Source: Polyangiaceae bacterium
Lineage (GTDB): Bacteria; Myxococcota_A; Polyangia; Polyangiales; Polyangiaceae
Length of the DNA: 34,574 nucleotides
NCBI GenBank assembly: GCA_022842465.1
Contig: JALHPN010000084.1
Location: forward strand, 1 to 34,574
Reading direction: 5' to 3'
Shown one piece after another: positions 1 to 8,176 of this stretch. The position numbers were made by a program, and so were the translations under genes. Below the pieces are notes generated by a model. That model made no database searches. It worked only from the letters and a program-made list of their open reading frames with translations, and was not told where the DNA came from. Positions within the stretch are counted from its first letter, which is position 1, and each line of letters starts with the position of its first letter.

Positions 1-147
1 GGCGACCTTCGGCGCGACGGCGGGCGCGCGCGGCGTCGCGACCGGAGGCGGATGAGCCGCGGGAACGCTCGGCGCGGCGGCGGCCGAAGACCCGAACGCG
101 AGCCAGCCGAGGGCGACGAAGCAGACGGAGGCGCGACGCACGCACAC
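1..147 (-). CDS. N-terminal fragment of an exported protein (cut by window edge)
   Basis: An open minus-strand frame runs from a GTG at 147 (or the GTG at 141) off the left edge. Its translation is a convincing Sec signal peptide: Arg-Arg early, a hydrophobic stretch reading VCFVALGWLAFG, then SSAAAA as a likely signal peptidase I site. A Pro/Ala-rich segment follows. Third codon positions are almost all G or C, as in the neighbouring real genes. No Shine-Dalgarno sequence is obvious, so the exact start is uncertain. The function cannot be told from 49 codons. It is divergent from the regulator that starts at 319, and the 171 bases between them hold nothing else I can name. Confidence 0.55.
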   Translation of the reverse strand, partial: MCVRRASVCFVALGWLAFGSSAAAAPSVPAAHPPPVATPRAPAVAPKVA

Positions 148-318
148 GAGCGTGCACCGAGCATGCCGGAGCGGATGCCGCTCGTTCCTCGGAAAAGCGG
201 CGCCTCCGCCTGGTGACCTTGGATCGTGGAGAGCCCAGCCGCTCGCGGACGGAGACCGCCCCGAAGGTCCTTCCGCGGCGCCGGCGCGGCGGACATACTC
301 CAGGGGCCCGGGCCGCTC

Positions 319-2724
319 ATGAACGACCTCATCGGACGCACGCGCGATCTCGCCGCGCTCGACGCGTGGATGACGGGCGGTGGCCGGATCGTGACGATCA
401 CGGGGCCGCCCGGGGCCGGCAAGTCGCGTCTGGCGCACGAGATGACGCTCCGCCGTCCCGGGATCGTCACCTGCGATCTGACGACGTGCCGCGAGGGGCC
501 CGACGTCGAGCGCGCGCTCCAAGAGGCCCTCGGCGTCTCGCGGACGCGGCTCCCGCGCGTGATGGCCGCCGGAGACGTGATCGTCGTCCTCGATCCCGTC
601 GAGCACCTCGTGGCCGTTGCGCGTGGGCTCGTCGAGGCGTGGTCTCGTGGCGGCGGGCGCTTCGTCGTCGTGTCGCGCGAGGCGCTCGGCCTCGCCTCCG
701 AGACGACGATCCATCTCGGAGGCCTCTCCGAGGACGAGGCGATCGCGCTCTACGCCGCGCGCGCCGGACGACCAATCGAGGCGCCGACGGCCGCGGCGAT
801 CGTGGCGCGGCTCGATCGACTCCCGCTGGCGATCGAGCTCGCGGCTGCGCGCGCAGCGGTCCTTCCGGAGCGTGAGCTCCTCGCGCGCCTCGACGTCGGC
901 ATCGGCGCGATCGAGAGCCGGTCGTCCAGCCTGCGCGCGACGATTCGATGGTCGATCGATCTGCTCCTCCCCGAGGAGCGCCGTGCGCTGCTCGCGTGCG
1001 CGGTGTTCCGCGGGCCGTTCGACGGTCCCATGGCAGAGGAGATCGCGGGCGACGTCGGAGACCGGGGCGCGGGGGGCACCGTCGGCTCCGTCGTCGCGCT
1101 CGAGCGGAAGAGCCTCCTCCGTCGGGTCACGGAAGGCGGCGGAGCCCGGGTCGTCCTCTACGACGCCGTGCGCGAGGTGGCGCTCGAGGCGCTCACGCGC
1201 GAGGGGGGACGAGGCGCCGCGGCGGCGCGGCATGCGGCGTACTTCCAACGCCTCGCCGACGCGTGGGCCGCCGGCGGCGCGGCGCCGGAGCCGTACGTCG
1301 CCTTCGATCTCCTCGTCGCGTACGAGCATCTCGTCTCGCGCGACCCGCTCGCCGCGGCGCGGATCGCGCTCGCGGTCGATCAAGCGCTCGTCGGGCAGAC
1401 CCCGTCGCGAGGGCACGTCGAGCTCCTGTCCTCGGCCCTCGCCAGCGCAGAGGCGGCCGGCGACCCCGTCACGACGGCGAAGGTCCTCCTCGCTCGTGCG
1501 CGCGTACATCGGCTGCTCGGCGCCGCGCTCCGCGCGAAGCGGGATCTGCGAGCGGCCCTCGCGCTCGTTCGTCGCGGTGGGGCCTCCGTCGTCCTCGGAG
1601 ACGTGCTCAGGCTCCTCGGCGTCGTCGCCCGGCAGCTCTCTCGTCCGCTTCGCGCGCGCGTGCTGCTGCTCCGCGCGCTCGCGATCCACGAAGCGCTCGG
1701 CGAGACGCGCGCGGCCGCCGTCGTGCTGGACGACCTCGGGGTCGTCGCCCACGACCTCGGCGATCTCGTCCTTGCGCGCGAGGCCTACGAGCGTGCGCTA
1801 CCGCTCGAGCGCGTGGCAGGCGATCGACGCTTCGAGGGCATCACCCTCGGTCATCTCGGGCTCGTGGCCCACGACCTCGGCGACCTCGCGCGCGCGGAGA
1901 GCTTTCATCGCGAGGCGCTCGCGATCCATCGCGCGATCGACGACCGACGCTTCGAGGGGCTCGCGCACGCCTTCCTCGCGGCGGTGATGCTGGAGCGAGG
2001 AGACGTCGACGCTGCCGAAAGGGCGCTCTCCGAGGCCTCCGCGATCGACGCCCGCCTCGGAGACGTGGACAGCGGCGCGCTCCTCGCGGGGATCGGGTGC
2101 GCGGTCGCGGCGGCCTCGGGGCGCATCGCGCCCGCGCGCGAGCTGATCCTCCGATCTCGCTCGGACCTCGCTGCACGCGACGACGATGCGCTCCGGCGTG
2201 CGCTCGACCTGTTCGCGCTCTCCGTCGACGTCGCGGAGGCGCGACGGGCCCGCACCGAGGGCCGCGACGACGATGCGCGCGCGCGTCTCGAGCGAGTCCA
2301 CGGCGCCCTCGCGGAGGCGGGGCCTCCGGCCTGCATCGAGGAGCGGCTCGCGCGGCGCGTCGTCGGGCGACTCCTCGACGAGGAGTGCTCAGGAGCGACG
2401 AGGACGCTCGTCGCGGACGACGGCACCTGGTTCGAGAGCGGAGGCCGTCGCGTCTCGCTGCGAACACGGCGCGCGCTCGCGGGAATGCTCGCTCGGCTCG
2501 CGCGCGAGCGGGAGGTCGCGCCGGGGCGGAGCGTGGCCCTCGACGCCCTCTTCGAGGCGGGGTGGCCGGGTGAGACCGTGCTCGAGGCCTCGGCCCGACG
2601 GCGCGTGTACGTGGGGATCGACACGCTCCGCTCGCTCGGGCTCCGGAGCGCGATCGTCCAGCGGGATCGCGGGTACGGACTCGGGTCCGCGGTCGAGGTC
2701 CGCCCCGCTTTGAACGAAGTTTGA
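319..2724 (+). CDS. STAND-type ATPase/TPR regulator with C-terminal winged-helix domain
   Basis: Predicted transcriptional regulator of 801 aa. Residues 1-250 form a P-loop NTPase domain of the AfsR/LuxR-like (STAND) type, opening IGRTRDLAALD with Walker A GPPGAGKS at 29-36 and a Walker B-like VIVVLD near 87-92. The middle contains TPR repeats; two adjacent copies with a 40-residue period share (A)HDLGDL and DRRFEG. Residues from about 704 to the end look like an OmpR/trans_reg_C-type winged helix (VSLRTRRALAGML ... GWPGE ... RRRVYVGIDTLR ... RDRGYGL). Classical AfsR/SARP regulators carry the DNA-binding domain at the N-terminus, so this is the inverted order. The ATG at 319 is chosen because the fold starts there; the open frame continues upstream to 226 without recognisable homology. 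Its target is unknown. The kelch lipoprotein follows 38 bases later. Confidence 0.85.
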   Translation: MNDLIGRTRDLAALDAWMTGGGRIVTITGPPGAGKSRLAHEMTLRRPGIVTCDLTTCREGPDVERALQEALGVSRTRLPRVMAAGDVIVVLDPVEHLVAVARGLVEAWSRGGGRFVVVSREALGLASETTIHLGGLSEDEAIALYAARAGRPIEAPTAAAIVARLDRLPLAIELAAARAAVLPERELLARLDVGIGAIESRSSSLRATIRWSIDLLLPEERRALLACAVFRGPFDGPMAEEIAGDVGDRGAGGTVGSVVALERKSLLRRVTEGGGARVVLYDAVREVALEALTREGGRGAAAARHAAYFQRLADAWAAGGAAPEPYVAFDLLVAYEHLVSRDPLAAARIALAVDQALVGQTPSRGHVELLSSALASAEAAGDPVTTAKVLLARARVHRLLGAALRAKRDLRAALALVRRGGASVVLGDVLRLLGVVARQLSRPLRARVLLLRALAIHEALGETRAAAVVLDDLGVVAHDLGDLVLAREAYERALPLERVAGDRRFEGITLGHLGLVAHDLGDLARAESFHREALAIHRAIDDRRFEGLAHAFLAAVMLERGDVDAAERALSEASAIDARLGDVDSGALLAGIGCAVAAASGRIAPARELILRSRSDLAARDDDALRRALDLFALSVDVAEARRARTEGRDDDARARLERVHGALAEAGPPACIEERLARRVVGRLLDEECSGATRTLVADDGTWFESGGRRVSLRTRRALAGMLARLAREREVAPGRSVALDALFEAGWPGETVLEASARRRVYVGIDTLRSLGLRSAIVQRDRGYGLGSAVEVRPALNEV

Positions 2725-2762
2725 ACGGCCGGCGCGGGGCGCGGTGCTACGGAATCGGCGTC

Positions 2763-3998
2763 ATGCGACGCACTGCGAAGCCCTCGGCTCTCCTCGTTCT
2801 CCTCCTCGCCCCGCTCGCGTGCTCGTCGCGCGGAGGCGACCCTCCGGTGGCGTCACCGCCGGCCGCGGCGGAAGAGGACCCGGCACCGCCTGCGGCCGAG
2901 GCTCCGGTCGATCCGGTCGGCTTCCGCGCCGCGGGAGCGCTGCGCGAGGCGCGAGCCCTCGCGACGGCGACCCGTCTCGCCGACGGTCGCGTCCTCGTCG
3001 CCGGGGGCGAGCGGGACGACTATGGGATGCTCGCGACCGCGGAGATCTACGACCCGGAGACGGAGACGGTGACGCCCGCGGCTCCGATGCCCGAGCCGAG
3101 GGTGCACCACACCGCGACGTTGCTCGCGACGGGCGAGGTCCTCGTCGTCGGCGGCGGACAGGGCTCGGAGATCTCGATCCCGACCGGGGACGGCGTGCTC
3201 GCGTCGGCGATCCTCTACGACCCGAAGACGAACGCCTGGCGCGCGACCGGCGCGATGAAGGGTCCCCGCGCCGGTCACCAGGCGGTGGCGCTGGTCGACG
3301 GTCGTGTGCTCGTCGCCGGCGGCGGTGACCGCGTCGGGTACCCGTGCTCCTCGGGGCACCGGGGCTGCATGGTGGCGAGCTCGATCGGCAGCGCCGAGAT
3401 CTACGATCCGGCGACGGCCACCTTCTCTCCGACGGGGACCCTCGCGCAGCCCCGGCTCGCGTTCAGGCTCGATGTCCTACCTGACGGTCGTGTCGTCGCG
3501 ACCGGCGGCGCGGCGGAGAACCGTGGACTGACGAGCGTGGAGCTCTTCGACCCTGCCACCGGGGCGTGGTCGAAGGGCCCGGAGCTCGTGGGGCAGCGCC
3601 TCTATCATGCATCGGCCGTCCTCGGCGCCGAGCTCGTCGTCGTCGGGGGGAAGATCGCGAACGTCGCCCCCCTCACGACCACGGATCTCCTCGGGGCGGA
3701 CGCCGCGGCGTGGAGGAGAGGCAAGAGCGTGAACGAGCCGCGCACCGGCGCGAAGCTCGTGCCCTTGCCTTCGGGGCGCGGCCTCCTCGTCGCGGGGAAC
3801 AATCAGATGACGCACGAGGCGCTCGCGGACGCGCGCCTCTACGACGCGGCGCGCGACGCCTGGACCCCGATCACACCGCTCGCACGGGGGCGCTACAGCC
3901 ACGTCGTCGTCCCGCTCCTCGACGGCACCGTCGTCGTCGTCGGCGGCCGCGACGACATGGGCGCCGTCGCTGCCGTGGAGCGCTCGCACGGGCCCTGA
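2763..3998 (+). CDS. Kelch-repeat beta-propeller lipoprotein
   Basis: A 411-aa exported protein. The ATG at 2763 starts a signal peptide (MRRTAKPSALLVLLLAPLAC) ending in a lipobox-like LAC, followed by an acidic Pro/Ala linker. The rest is six kelch/galactose-oxidase-type blades, each with the pattern DGRVLVAGG ... AEIYDP.T..W....M...R..H. Clear Gly-Gly signatures occur in VLVAGGE, VLVVGGG, VLVAGGG, VVATGGA, LVVVGGK and VVVVGGR, so a complete six-blade propeller is likely. Such propellers usually bind proteins or sugars; no catalytic residues of galactose oxidase can be assigned. It probably sits at the periplasmic or outer-membrane surface. It lies 38 bases after the regulator gene on the same strand and may be co-transcribed with it. 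Confidence 0.85.
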   Translation: MRRTAKPSALLVLLLAPLACSSRGGDPPVASPPAAAEEDPAPPAAEAPVDPVGFRAAGALREARALATATRLADGRVLVAGGERDDYGMLATAEIYDPETETVTPAAPMPEPRVHHTATLLATGEVLVVGGGQGSEISIPTGDGVLASAILYDPKTNAWRATGAMKGPRAGHQAVALVDGRVLVAGGGDRVGYPCSSGHRGCMVASSIGSAEIYDPATATFSPTGTLAQPRLAFRLDVLPDGRVVATGGAAENRGLTSVELFDPATGAWSKGPELVGQRLYHASAVLGAELVVVGGKIANVAPLTTTDLLGADAAAWRRGKSVNEPRTGAKLVPLPSGRGLLVAGNNQMTHEALADARLYDAARDAWTPITPLARGRYSHVVVPLLDGTVVVVGGRDDMGAVAAVERSHGP

Positions 3999-4156
3999 GC
4001 GGGCGGCTGGTCCATCCGTCGTCCATGGGCGACGGGATCGTGCGTCGTGCCGTGCGTGAGGCCCGATCACCCCCAGCGTGAAGGCGAAGATCACGTGGGT
4101 TCGCGTCGAGATCACGGGGAGCGCGGCTGGGAATGTAGGTTGCAGCGTGACCTCTC

Positions 4157-5011
4157 ATGCGACGCTGGCAGATGGTTCTCGCGGGCTGTGTGGTTGTCTC
4201 CTCGGTCACGGCCTGCGGCGTCCCGCAGGGCGACGACGTCGACGACGGGGCGTCCGCGATCGAGGGGCGCCAGGAGGTCGGCAAGAAGGTGAAGGTCGAC
4301 GGCGACGGGCTCCGTCTCCGTACCGGGCCTGCGACGTCGCGAACCGTCCTCGGCCTCCTCTACAAGGGCGACGAGGTCGAGATCCTCCAGGCCGAGCCGA
4401 CGGACGGCTTCTACAAGGTGAAGGTGACGACCCTCGGCCGGGCGGGCCGCGAGGGCCTCGACGGAAAGGAGGGCTGGGTCGCCGGCCAGTTCCTGCTCGA
4501 CGACGCGCCGTCCCCCGGATCGGCGGCGGACGGGGAGGAGCTCGGACCCGTGGACGGCGCCGAGACGCCGCCGAACGACGCGGCCACGTGCCAGGCGACC
4601 AACGGCAGCGTCGACACCGCGACGACCCTCGAGGACTTCTCCGACCACCGCTCGCTGCGCTTCCGGGACACGCTCGAGAACCTGCCGCTCGGCGCGCGCG
4701 AGGCCTGGTTCAAGTTCAACGTGAAGGACCAGGGCCTGAACGGGAACCCGGACGTGCGGATCTTCGTGAAGGAGGAGCTCGAGGTGACGGTCTTCTACGC
4801 CTGCGCGAACGGCGGCGACGCGTCGACCTGCAGCGTCGGTGACGCCGTGACGGAGGGGGCCCGCGCGGGCTGCAAGGGCGCGGGCCTGGTCGACCTCGCG
4901 TCGAGCTGCAACACGAATGACGAGAGCGGCGCCGCCCTCGTCCGCGTCCGCCGGCGCAGCGGCGATGCGACGCCCTGCTCGACGTTCACGATGGGCATCG
5001 AGATCAACTGA
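4157..5011 (+). CDS. SH3-domain lipoprotein
   Basis: A 284-aa predicted lipoprotein. The signal peptide from the ATG at 4157 ends in SSVTAC, a good lipobox with Cys20. Residues about 40-115 resemble a bacterial SH3 (SH3b, type 3) domain: VKVDGDGLRLRTGPATS followed by VLGLLYKGDEVEIL and GKEGWVAGQFL, the usual pattern of wall- or peptide-binding SH3b modules. The C-terminal 150 residues have six or more cysteines (for example CANGG, STCS, AGCKG, SSCN, TPCS), suggesting a disulfide-stabilised secreted domain I do not recognise. The upstream 158 bases contain no gene. Role unknown; a cell-envelope binding protein is the best guess. Confidence 0.75.
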   Translation: MRRWQMVLAGCVVVSSVTACGVPQGDDVDDGASAIEGRQEVGKKVKVDGDGLRLRTGPATSRTVLGLLYKGDEVEILQAEPTDGFYKVKVTTLGRAGREGLDGKEGWVAGQFLLDDAPSPGSAADGEELGPVDGAETPPNDAATCQATNGSVDTATTLEDFSDHRSLRFRDTLENLPLGAREAWFKFNVKDQGLNGNPDVRIFVKEELEVTVFYACANGGDASTCSVGDAVTEGARAGCKGAGLVDLASSCNTNDESGAALVRVRRRSGDATPCSTFTMGIEIN

Positions 5012-5059
5012 CGGGCGGGTCACGTCCCATCCGGGCGCGTCGCGTGGTAGGACGGCGCG

Positions 5060-5932
5060 ATGCCGATCCAGTGGTACCCCGGCCACATGACGAAGGCTCG
5101 GCGCCTCATCCTGGAGGCGATGCCGTCGCAGGACGTCGTCATCGAGGTGCTCGACGGTCGTTTCCCCCGCGCGAGCGAGAACCCGGTCGTGACCGAGGCG
5201 CGGCGTCATCGCCCGTGCATCAAGGTCCTCGCGAAGAGCGACCTCGCGGACCCCGACGTCACCGCGGCGTGGATCCGCGCGTTCGAGGCCGAAGTCCGTC
5301 CGAGCCCCGGTGACGGCCTGCCGCCGGGCAAGGTCGTCGCCGTGGCGCTCACGATGAACCGGCCCCAGGAGGCGACGACGAAGCTGCCGGAGCTCTGCAA
5401 GCAGCTCGCGCCGAACCGGGTCGGCCCGGGCAAGCCCGTCCGCGCGATCATCGTGGGCGTCCCGAACGTCGGCAAGTCCACGCTCGTCAACACCTTGATG
5501 GAGCGGAAGGTGGCGAAGACGGGGGACGAGCCCGCCGTCACGAAGGCGGCCCAGGTCTGCGTGCTCCGCAGCGGGATGGTGCTCACGGACAACCCGGGCA
5601 TCACCTGGCCGAAGATCGAGGACGAGGAGACGGCCTACCGCCTCGCGTTCGGCGGCGCGATCCCCGACTCTGCCATCGACTACGAGGACGTCGCCCTCTG
5701 GGGGGCGAAGTTCCTGCTCGCGCGCTATCCGGACGAGGTCGTCCTGCGCTATCGCCTCGAGGACGTCCCCGTCTCGGCCGACGCCGCGCTCGACGCCATC
5801 GGCAGGCGGCGAGGGGCGCTCCGGAGCGGCGGGGTCGTCGATCGGCAGAAGGCCGCGAACGTCCTCCTTCGTGACTTCCGCTCGGGCGCGCTCGGTCGGA
5901 TCAGCCTCGAGTCGCCCGACGACCACCGATGA
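5060..5932 (+). CDS. rbgA: RbgA/YlqF-type circularly permuted ribosome-assembly GTPase
   Basis: A 290-aa GTPase of the RbgA (YlqF) family, which acts in late 50S subunit maturation. The family hallmark is permuted G-motif order, seen here: G4-like AKSD at 58-61 comes before G1 GVPNVGKST at 133-141, then G3 DNPG. The N-terminus WYPGHMTKA is diagnostic of the family. The C-terminal region (ALWGAKFLLARYP ... LLRDFRSGALGRISLE) matches the small helical RNA-binding domain. Two family positions differ: the usual Asn of NKxD is Ala, and DTPG reads DNPG. Length is close to that of B. subtilis RbgA (about 280 aa). A Shine-Dalgarno-like AGGA lies shortly before the ATG. The next gene starts 34 bases downstream. 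Confidence 0.9.
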   Translation: MPIQWYPGHMTKARRLILEAMPSQDVVIEVLDGRFPRASENPVVTEARRHRPCIKVLAKSDLADPDVTAAWIRAFEAEVRPSPGDGLPPGKVVAVALTMNRPQEATTKLPELCKQLAPNRVGPGKPVRAIIVGVPNVGKSTLVNTLMERKVAKTGDEPAVTKAAQVCVLRSGMVLTDNPGITWPKIEDEETAYRLAFGGAIPDSAIDYEDVALWGAKFLLARYPDEVVLRYRLEDVPVSADAALDAIGRRRGALRSGGVVDRQKAANVLLRDFRSGALGRISLESPDDHR

Positions 5933-5966
5933 GCGAGCTGCGAAATTTGGCGGTAGAGTCGCCCGC

Positions 5967-6614
5967 GTGAGCGCCTCCGCGTCGCCCTCCGACCTGCCTC
6001 TCCGTCTGTCGTTCCTCGACGACCGCGCGAAGGCGCGTGCCGTCGAGGCCGTGCGCGCGTTCGAGACGCACACGTGCGCGGAGCTCGTCGTCGTCGTGCG
6101 GAGAGCCGCTCGGAGCTACCCGGAGGCGCACCTCGCCGTCGGCGCCGCGTGCGCGTTCGCGGCGCTCGTCTTCCTCCTCTTCTCGCCCATCGCGTTCGAC
6201 GTCAGGCTCATGCCGCTCGATACGGCCCTCGCGTTCGGGCTCGGGGCCGGCGCGTCGCTCTACGTGCCTGCGATCGGCCGCCTGGGCGTGCGCGCTCGGC
6301 GCCGGAGCGAGGCGCTCGAGACGGCCGCGAAGGCTGCCTTCGTCGATCTCGGCGTGACCCGCACGAAGGGCCGGACGGGCATCCTCGTCTTCGTCGGTGC
6401 CTTCGAGCAGGACGTCGCCGTCGTGTGTGACACCGGCGTGAGCGGCGAGGTCCGCCAGGCGATGGTCGCGGCGCGCCCGGCGCTCGGGGACGCAGTCCGG
6501 CGCGGAGACGTGAAAGGATTCGGCGCGACGCTGGAAGGGCTCGGCCCCGCGTGCTCAGCGTCGATGTCGCGCGCGATCGACGACGTGAACGAGCTCCCCG
6601 ACGAGGTCGGATGA
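5967..6614 (+). CDS. TPM-domain-like membrane protein
   Basis: A 215-aa protein from a GTG at 5967, chosen because homologous sequence (LSFLDDRAKARAVEAVRAFE) begins soon after and a longer start would run inside the RbgA gene. The N-terminal part (CAELVVVVRRAARSYPE) is followed by a hairpin of two membrane segments at about 55-76 and 84-104. A cytoplasmic or periplasmic segment resumes the fold with TRTKGRTGILVFVGAFEQD and VAVVCDTGVSG. This resembles TPM (TLP18.3/Psb32/MOLO-1) membrane proteins in which the domain is interrupted by the membrane hairpin. No enzyme activity can be assigned. Its stop codon overlaps the start of the next gene (ATGA at 6611-6614), so the two are very likely translated together. 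Confidence 0.75.
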   Translation: MSASASPSDLPLRLSFLDDRAKARAVEAVRAFETHTCAELVVVVRRAARSYPEAHLAVGAACAFAALVFLLFSPIAFDVRLMPLDTALAFGLGAGASLYVPAIGRLGVRARRRSEALETAAKAAFVDLGVTRTKGRTGILVFVGAFEQDVAVVCDTGVSGEVRQAMVAARPALGDAVRRGDVKGFGATLEGLGPACSASMSRAIDDVNELPDEVG

Positions 6615-8176
6615 GCCCGCGTCTCGAGCGTGCGCTCGTGCGCCTCTCCGGCCGTCGCGACCCCGCGCGCGTCGCGGCCGCCGTCCTCGCGGCGGCGCTC
6701 GTCCTCGGTCACATCGCTCTCGCCTGGGCCGCGCGACCGGGGGGCGGCAGCTCGTACTCGGGAGGCAGCAGTCGGTCGAGCGGCGGCTCGTCGTCGTCGT
6801 CCGGCAGCGGCAGCAGTGACGGCGGCGGCGCCGAGCTCGTCGGTTGGCTCATCGTCCTCTGCTTCGAGCACCCCGCGCTCGGCATCCCCGTCACCCTCGG
6901 GGTCATCGCCTGGTTTTCCTACCAGCGCTTCGCGAGCCGCAAGGGGCACGAGTGGCAGACCGCCGTAGCCGCAGAGCCGTCTCCTCCGCCGCCGTCTCGG
7001 TTCACCGTGCCGCCGCGCACGCAGCTCGAGGCGCTCCGCGCCACCGATCCGGGGTTCTCCGTCGTCGTCTTCGAGGACTTCCTCTACTTCCTCTACGCCG
7101 AGATGCACCGCGCTCGCGGCGCCGGCCAGACCGAGAGCCTCGCGACCTGGCTCGGCGAGGATGCGCGCGCGGCGCTCCAGAACGACGGGAGCATCCACGA
7201 GGTCACCGGCATCGTCATCGGCGGCCTCTCCTACGACGACATCGACATCGACGCCGACGGGTCGGCGCGGATCACGGTCATCGTCGAGGCGAACTTCGTC
7301 GAGCGCCGTAGGCCTTCCGGGGAGGCGCGCTTCTTCGTGAAGGAGGAGCTCACGCTCGTCCGCGCCGCGGGGGCTCGCTCGCGCACGCCGGACAAGGCGC
7401 GCGTCTTCACGTGTCCCAACTGCGGCGCGCCGCTGGCGTCGATGCGTGGACGGCAGTGCGGGCACTGCCGCACGCTCGTCGAGACGGGCCAGAAGGACTG
7501 GGGGATCGAGGACGTCACGGAGCTCGAGCGGGAGCCTCGCGGTCCCCTCCTGACGTCGACCGTCGAGGAGCAGGGGACGAACCTGCCGACCGTGCACGAT
7601 CCGCGTGCGCGCGACGCCTTCGTCGCCATGCAACGCAAGGACCCGACGCTGACCTGGCAGCGCTTCGAAGCGCGCGTGGCGCTCGTCTTCCAGGAGCTCC
7701 AGGCAGGCTGGGTCGCCCGCGATCCGAAGCGCGTACGCCCGTTCGTGAGCGACAACCTGTTCCAGTCGCAGCTCTACTGGATCGACCTCTACCTCCGCGA
7801 GAAGTGCGTGAACCGCACCGACGGCGCCCGCATCCTCCGCGTCGAGCTCGCCACGGCGACGACGGACGCGTTCTTCGACGCGGTCACGGTCCGCCTCTTC
7901 GCGACCGGGCTCGACTACACCGTGTCGGAGGACGGCAAGCTCCTCTCCGGCGACCCGCATCGGCCGAGGCACTACTCCGAGTACTGGACCCTCATGCGTG
8001 GCGCGCAGAAGCGCGCGACGCCTGCCGATCGCACCGATCGCCAGTGCCCGAACTGCGGCGCCCCCCTCACCATCAACATGGCCGGCAGCTGCCAGTACTG
8101 CGCGGTCAAGGTCACGACGGGCGAGTTCGACTGGGTCCTCTCGCGCATCGAGCAGGACGAGGCCTACGCGGGCTGA
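6611..8176 (+). CDS. Membrane protein with two Tim44-like domains and two zinc ribbons
   Basis: A 521-aa protein starting at the ATG that overlaps the previous stop codon. Order of parts: an N-terminal membrane segment (VLAAALVLGHIALAWAA), a Ser/Gly-rich linker, a second membrane segment near 80-105, a Tim44-like alpha/beta domain at about 140-255, zinc ribbon 1 (CPNCGAPL then CGHC, about 268-290), a second Tim44-like domain at about 335-460, and zinc ribbon 2 (CPNCGAPL then CQYC, about 479-500). The domain-plus-ribbon unit therefore appears duplicated. Tim44-like domains bind lipids or membrane proteins in the mitochondrial import motor; a bacterial role is not established. The gene meets the TreT-like gene tail to tail, with 13 shared bases. 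Confidence 0.8.
   Translation: MSPRLERALVRLSGRRDPARVAAAVLAAALVLGHIALAWAARPGGGSSYSGGSSRSSGGSSSSSGSGSSDGGGAELVGWLIVLCFEHPALGIPVTLGVIAWFSYQRFASRKGHEWQTAVAAEPSPPPPSRFTVPPRTQLEALRATDPGFSVVVFEDFLYFLYAEMHRARGAGQTESLATWLGEDARAALQNDGSIHEVTGIVIGGLSYDDIDIDADGSARITVIVEANFVERRRPSGEARFFVKEELTLVRAAGARSRTPDKARVFTCPNCGAPLASMRGRQCGHCRTLVETGQKDWGIEDVTELEREPRGPLLTSTVEEQGTNLPTVHDPRARDAFVAMQRKDPTLTWQRFEARVALVFQELQAGWVARDPKRVRPFVSDNLFQSQLYWIDLYLREKCVNRTDGARILRVELATATTDAFFDAVTVRLFATGLDYTVSEDGKLLSGDPHRPRHYSEYWTLMRGAQKRATPADRTDRQCPNCGAPLTINMAGSCQYCAVKVTTGEFDWVLSRIEQDEAYAG

Noticed and set aside
4112..6073. A 653-codon open frame on the minus strand opposite the SH3 lipoprotein and RbgA genes
   Set aside because: It is the antisense of well-supported genes. 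High GC removes stop codons from such frames, and its translation is Arg/Asp-rich without any domain.
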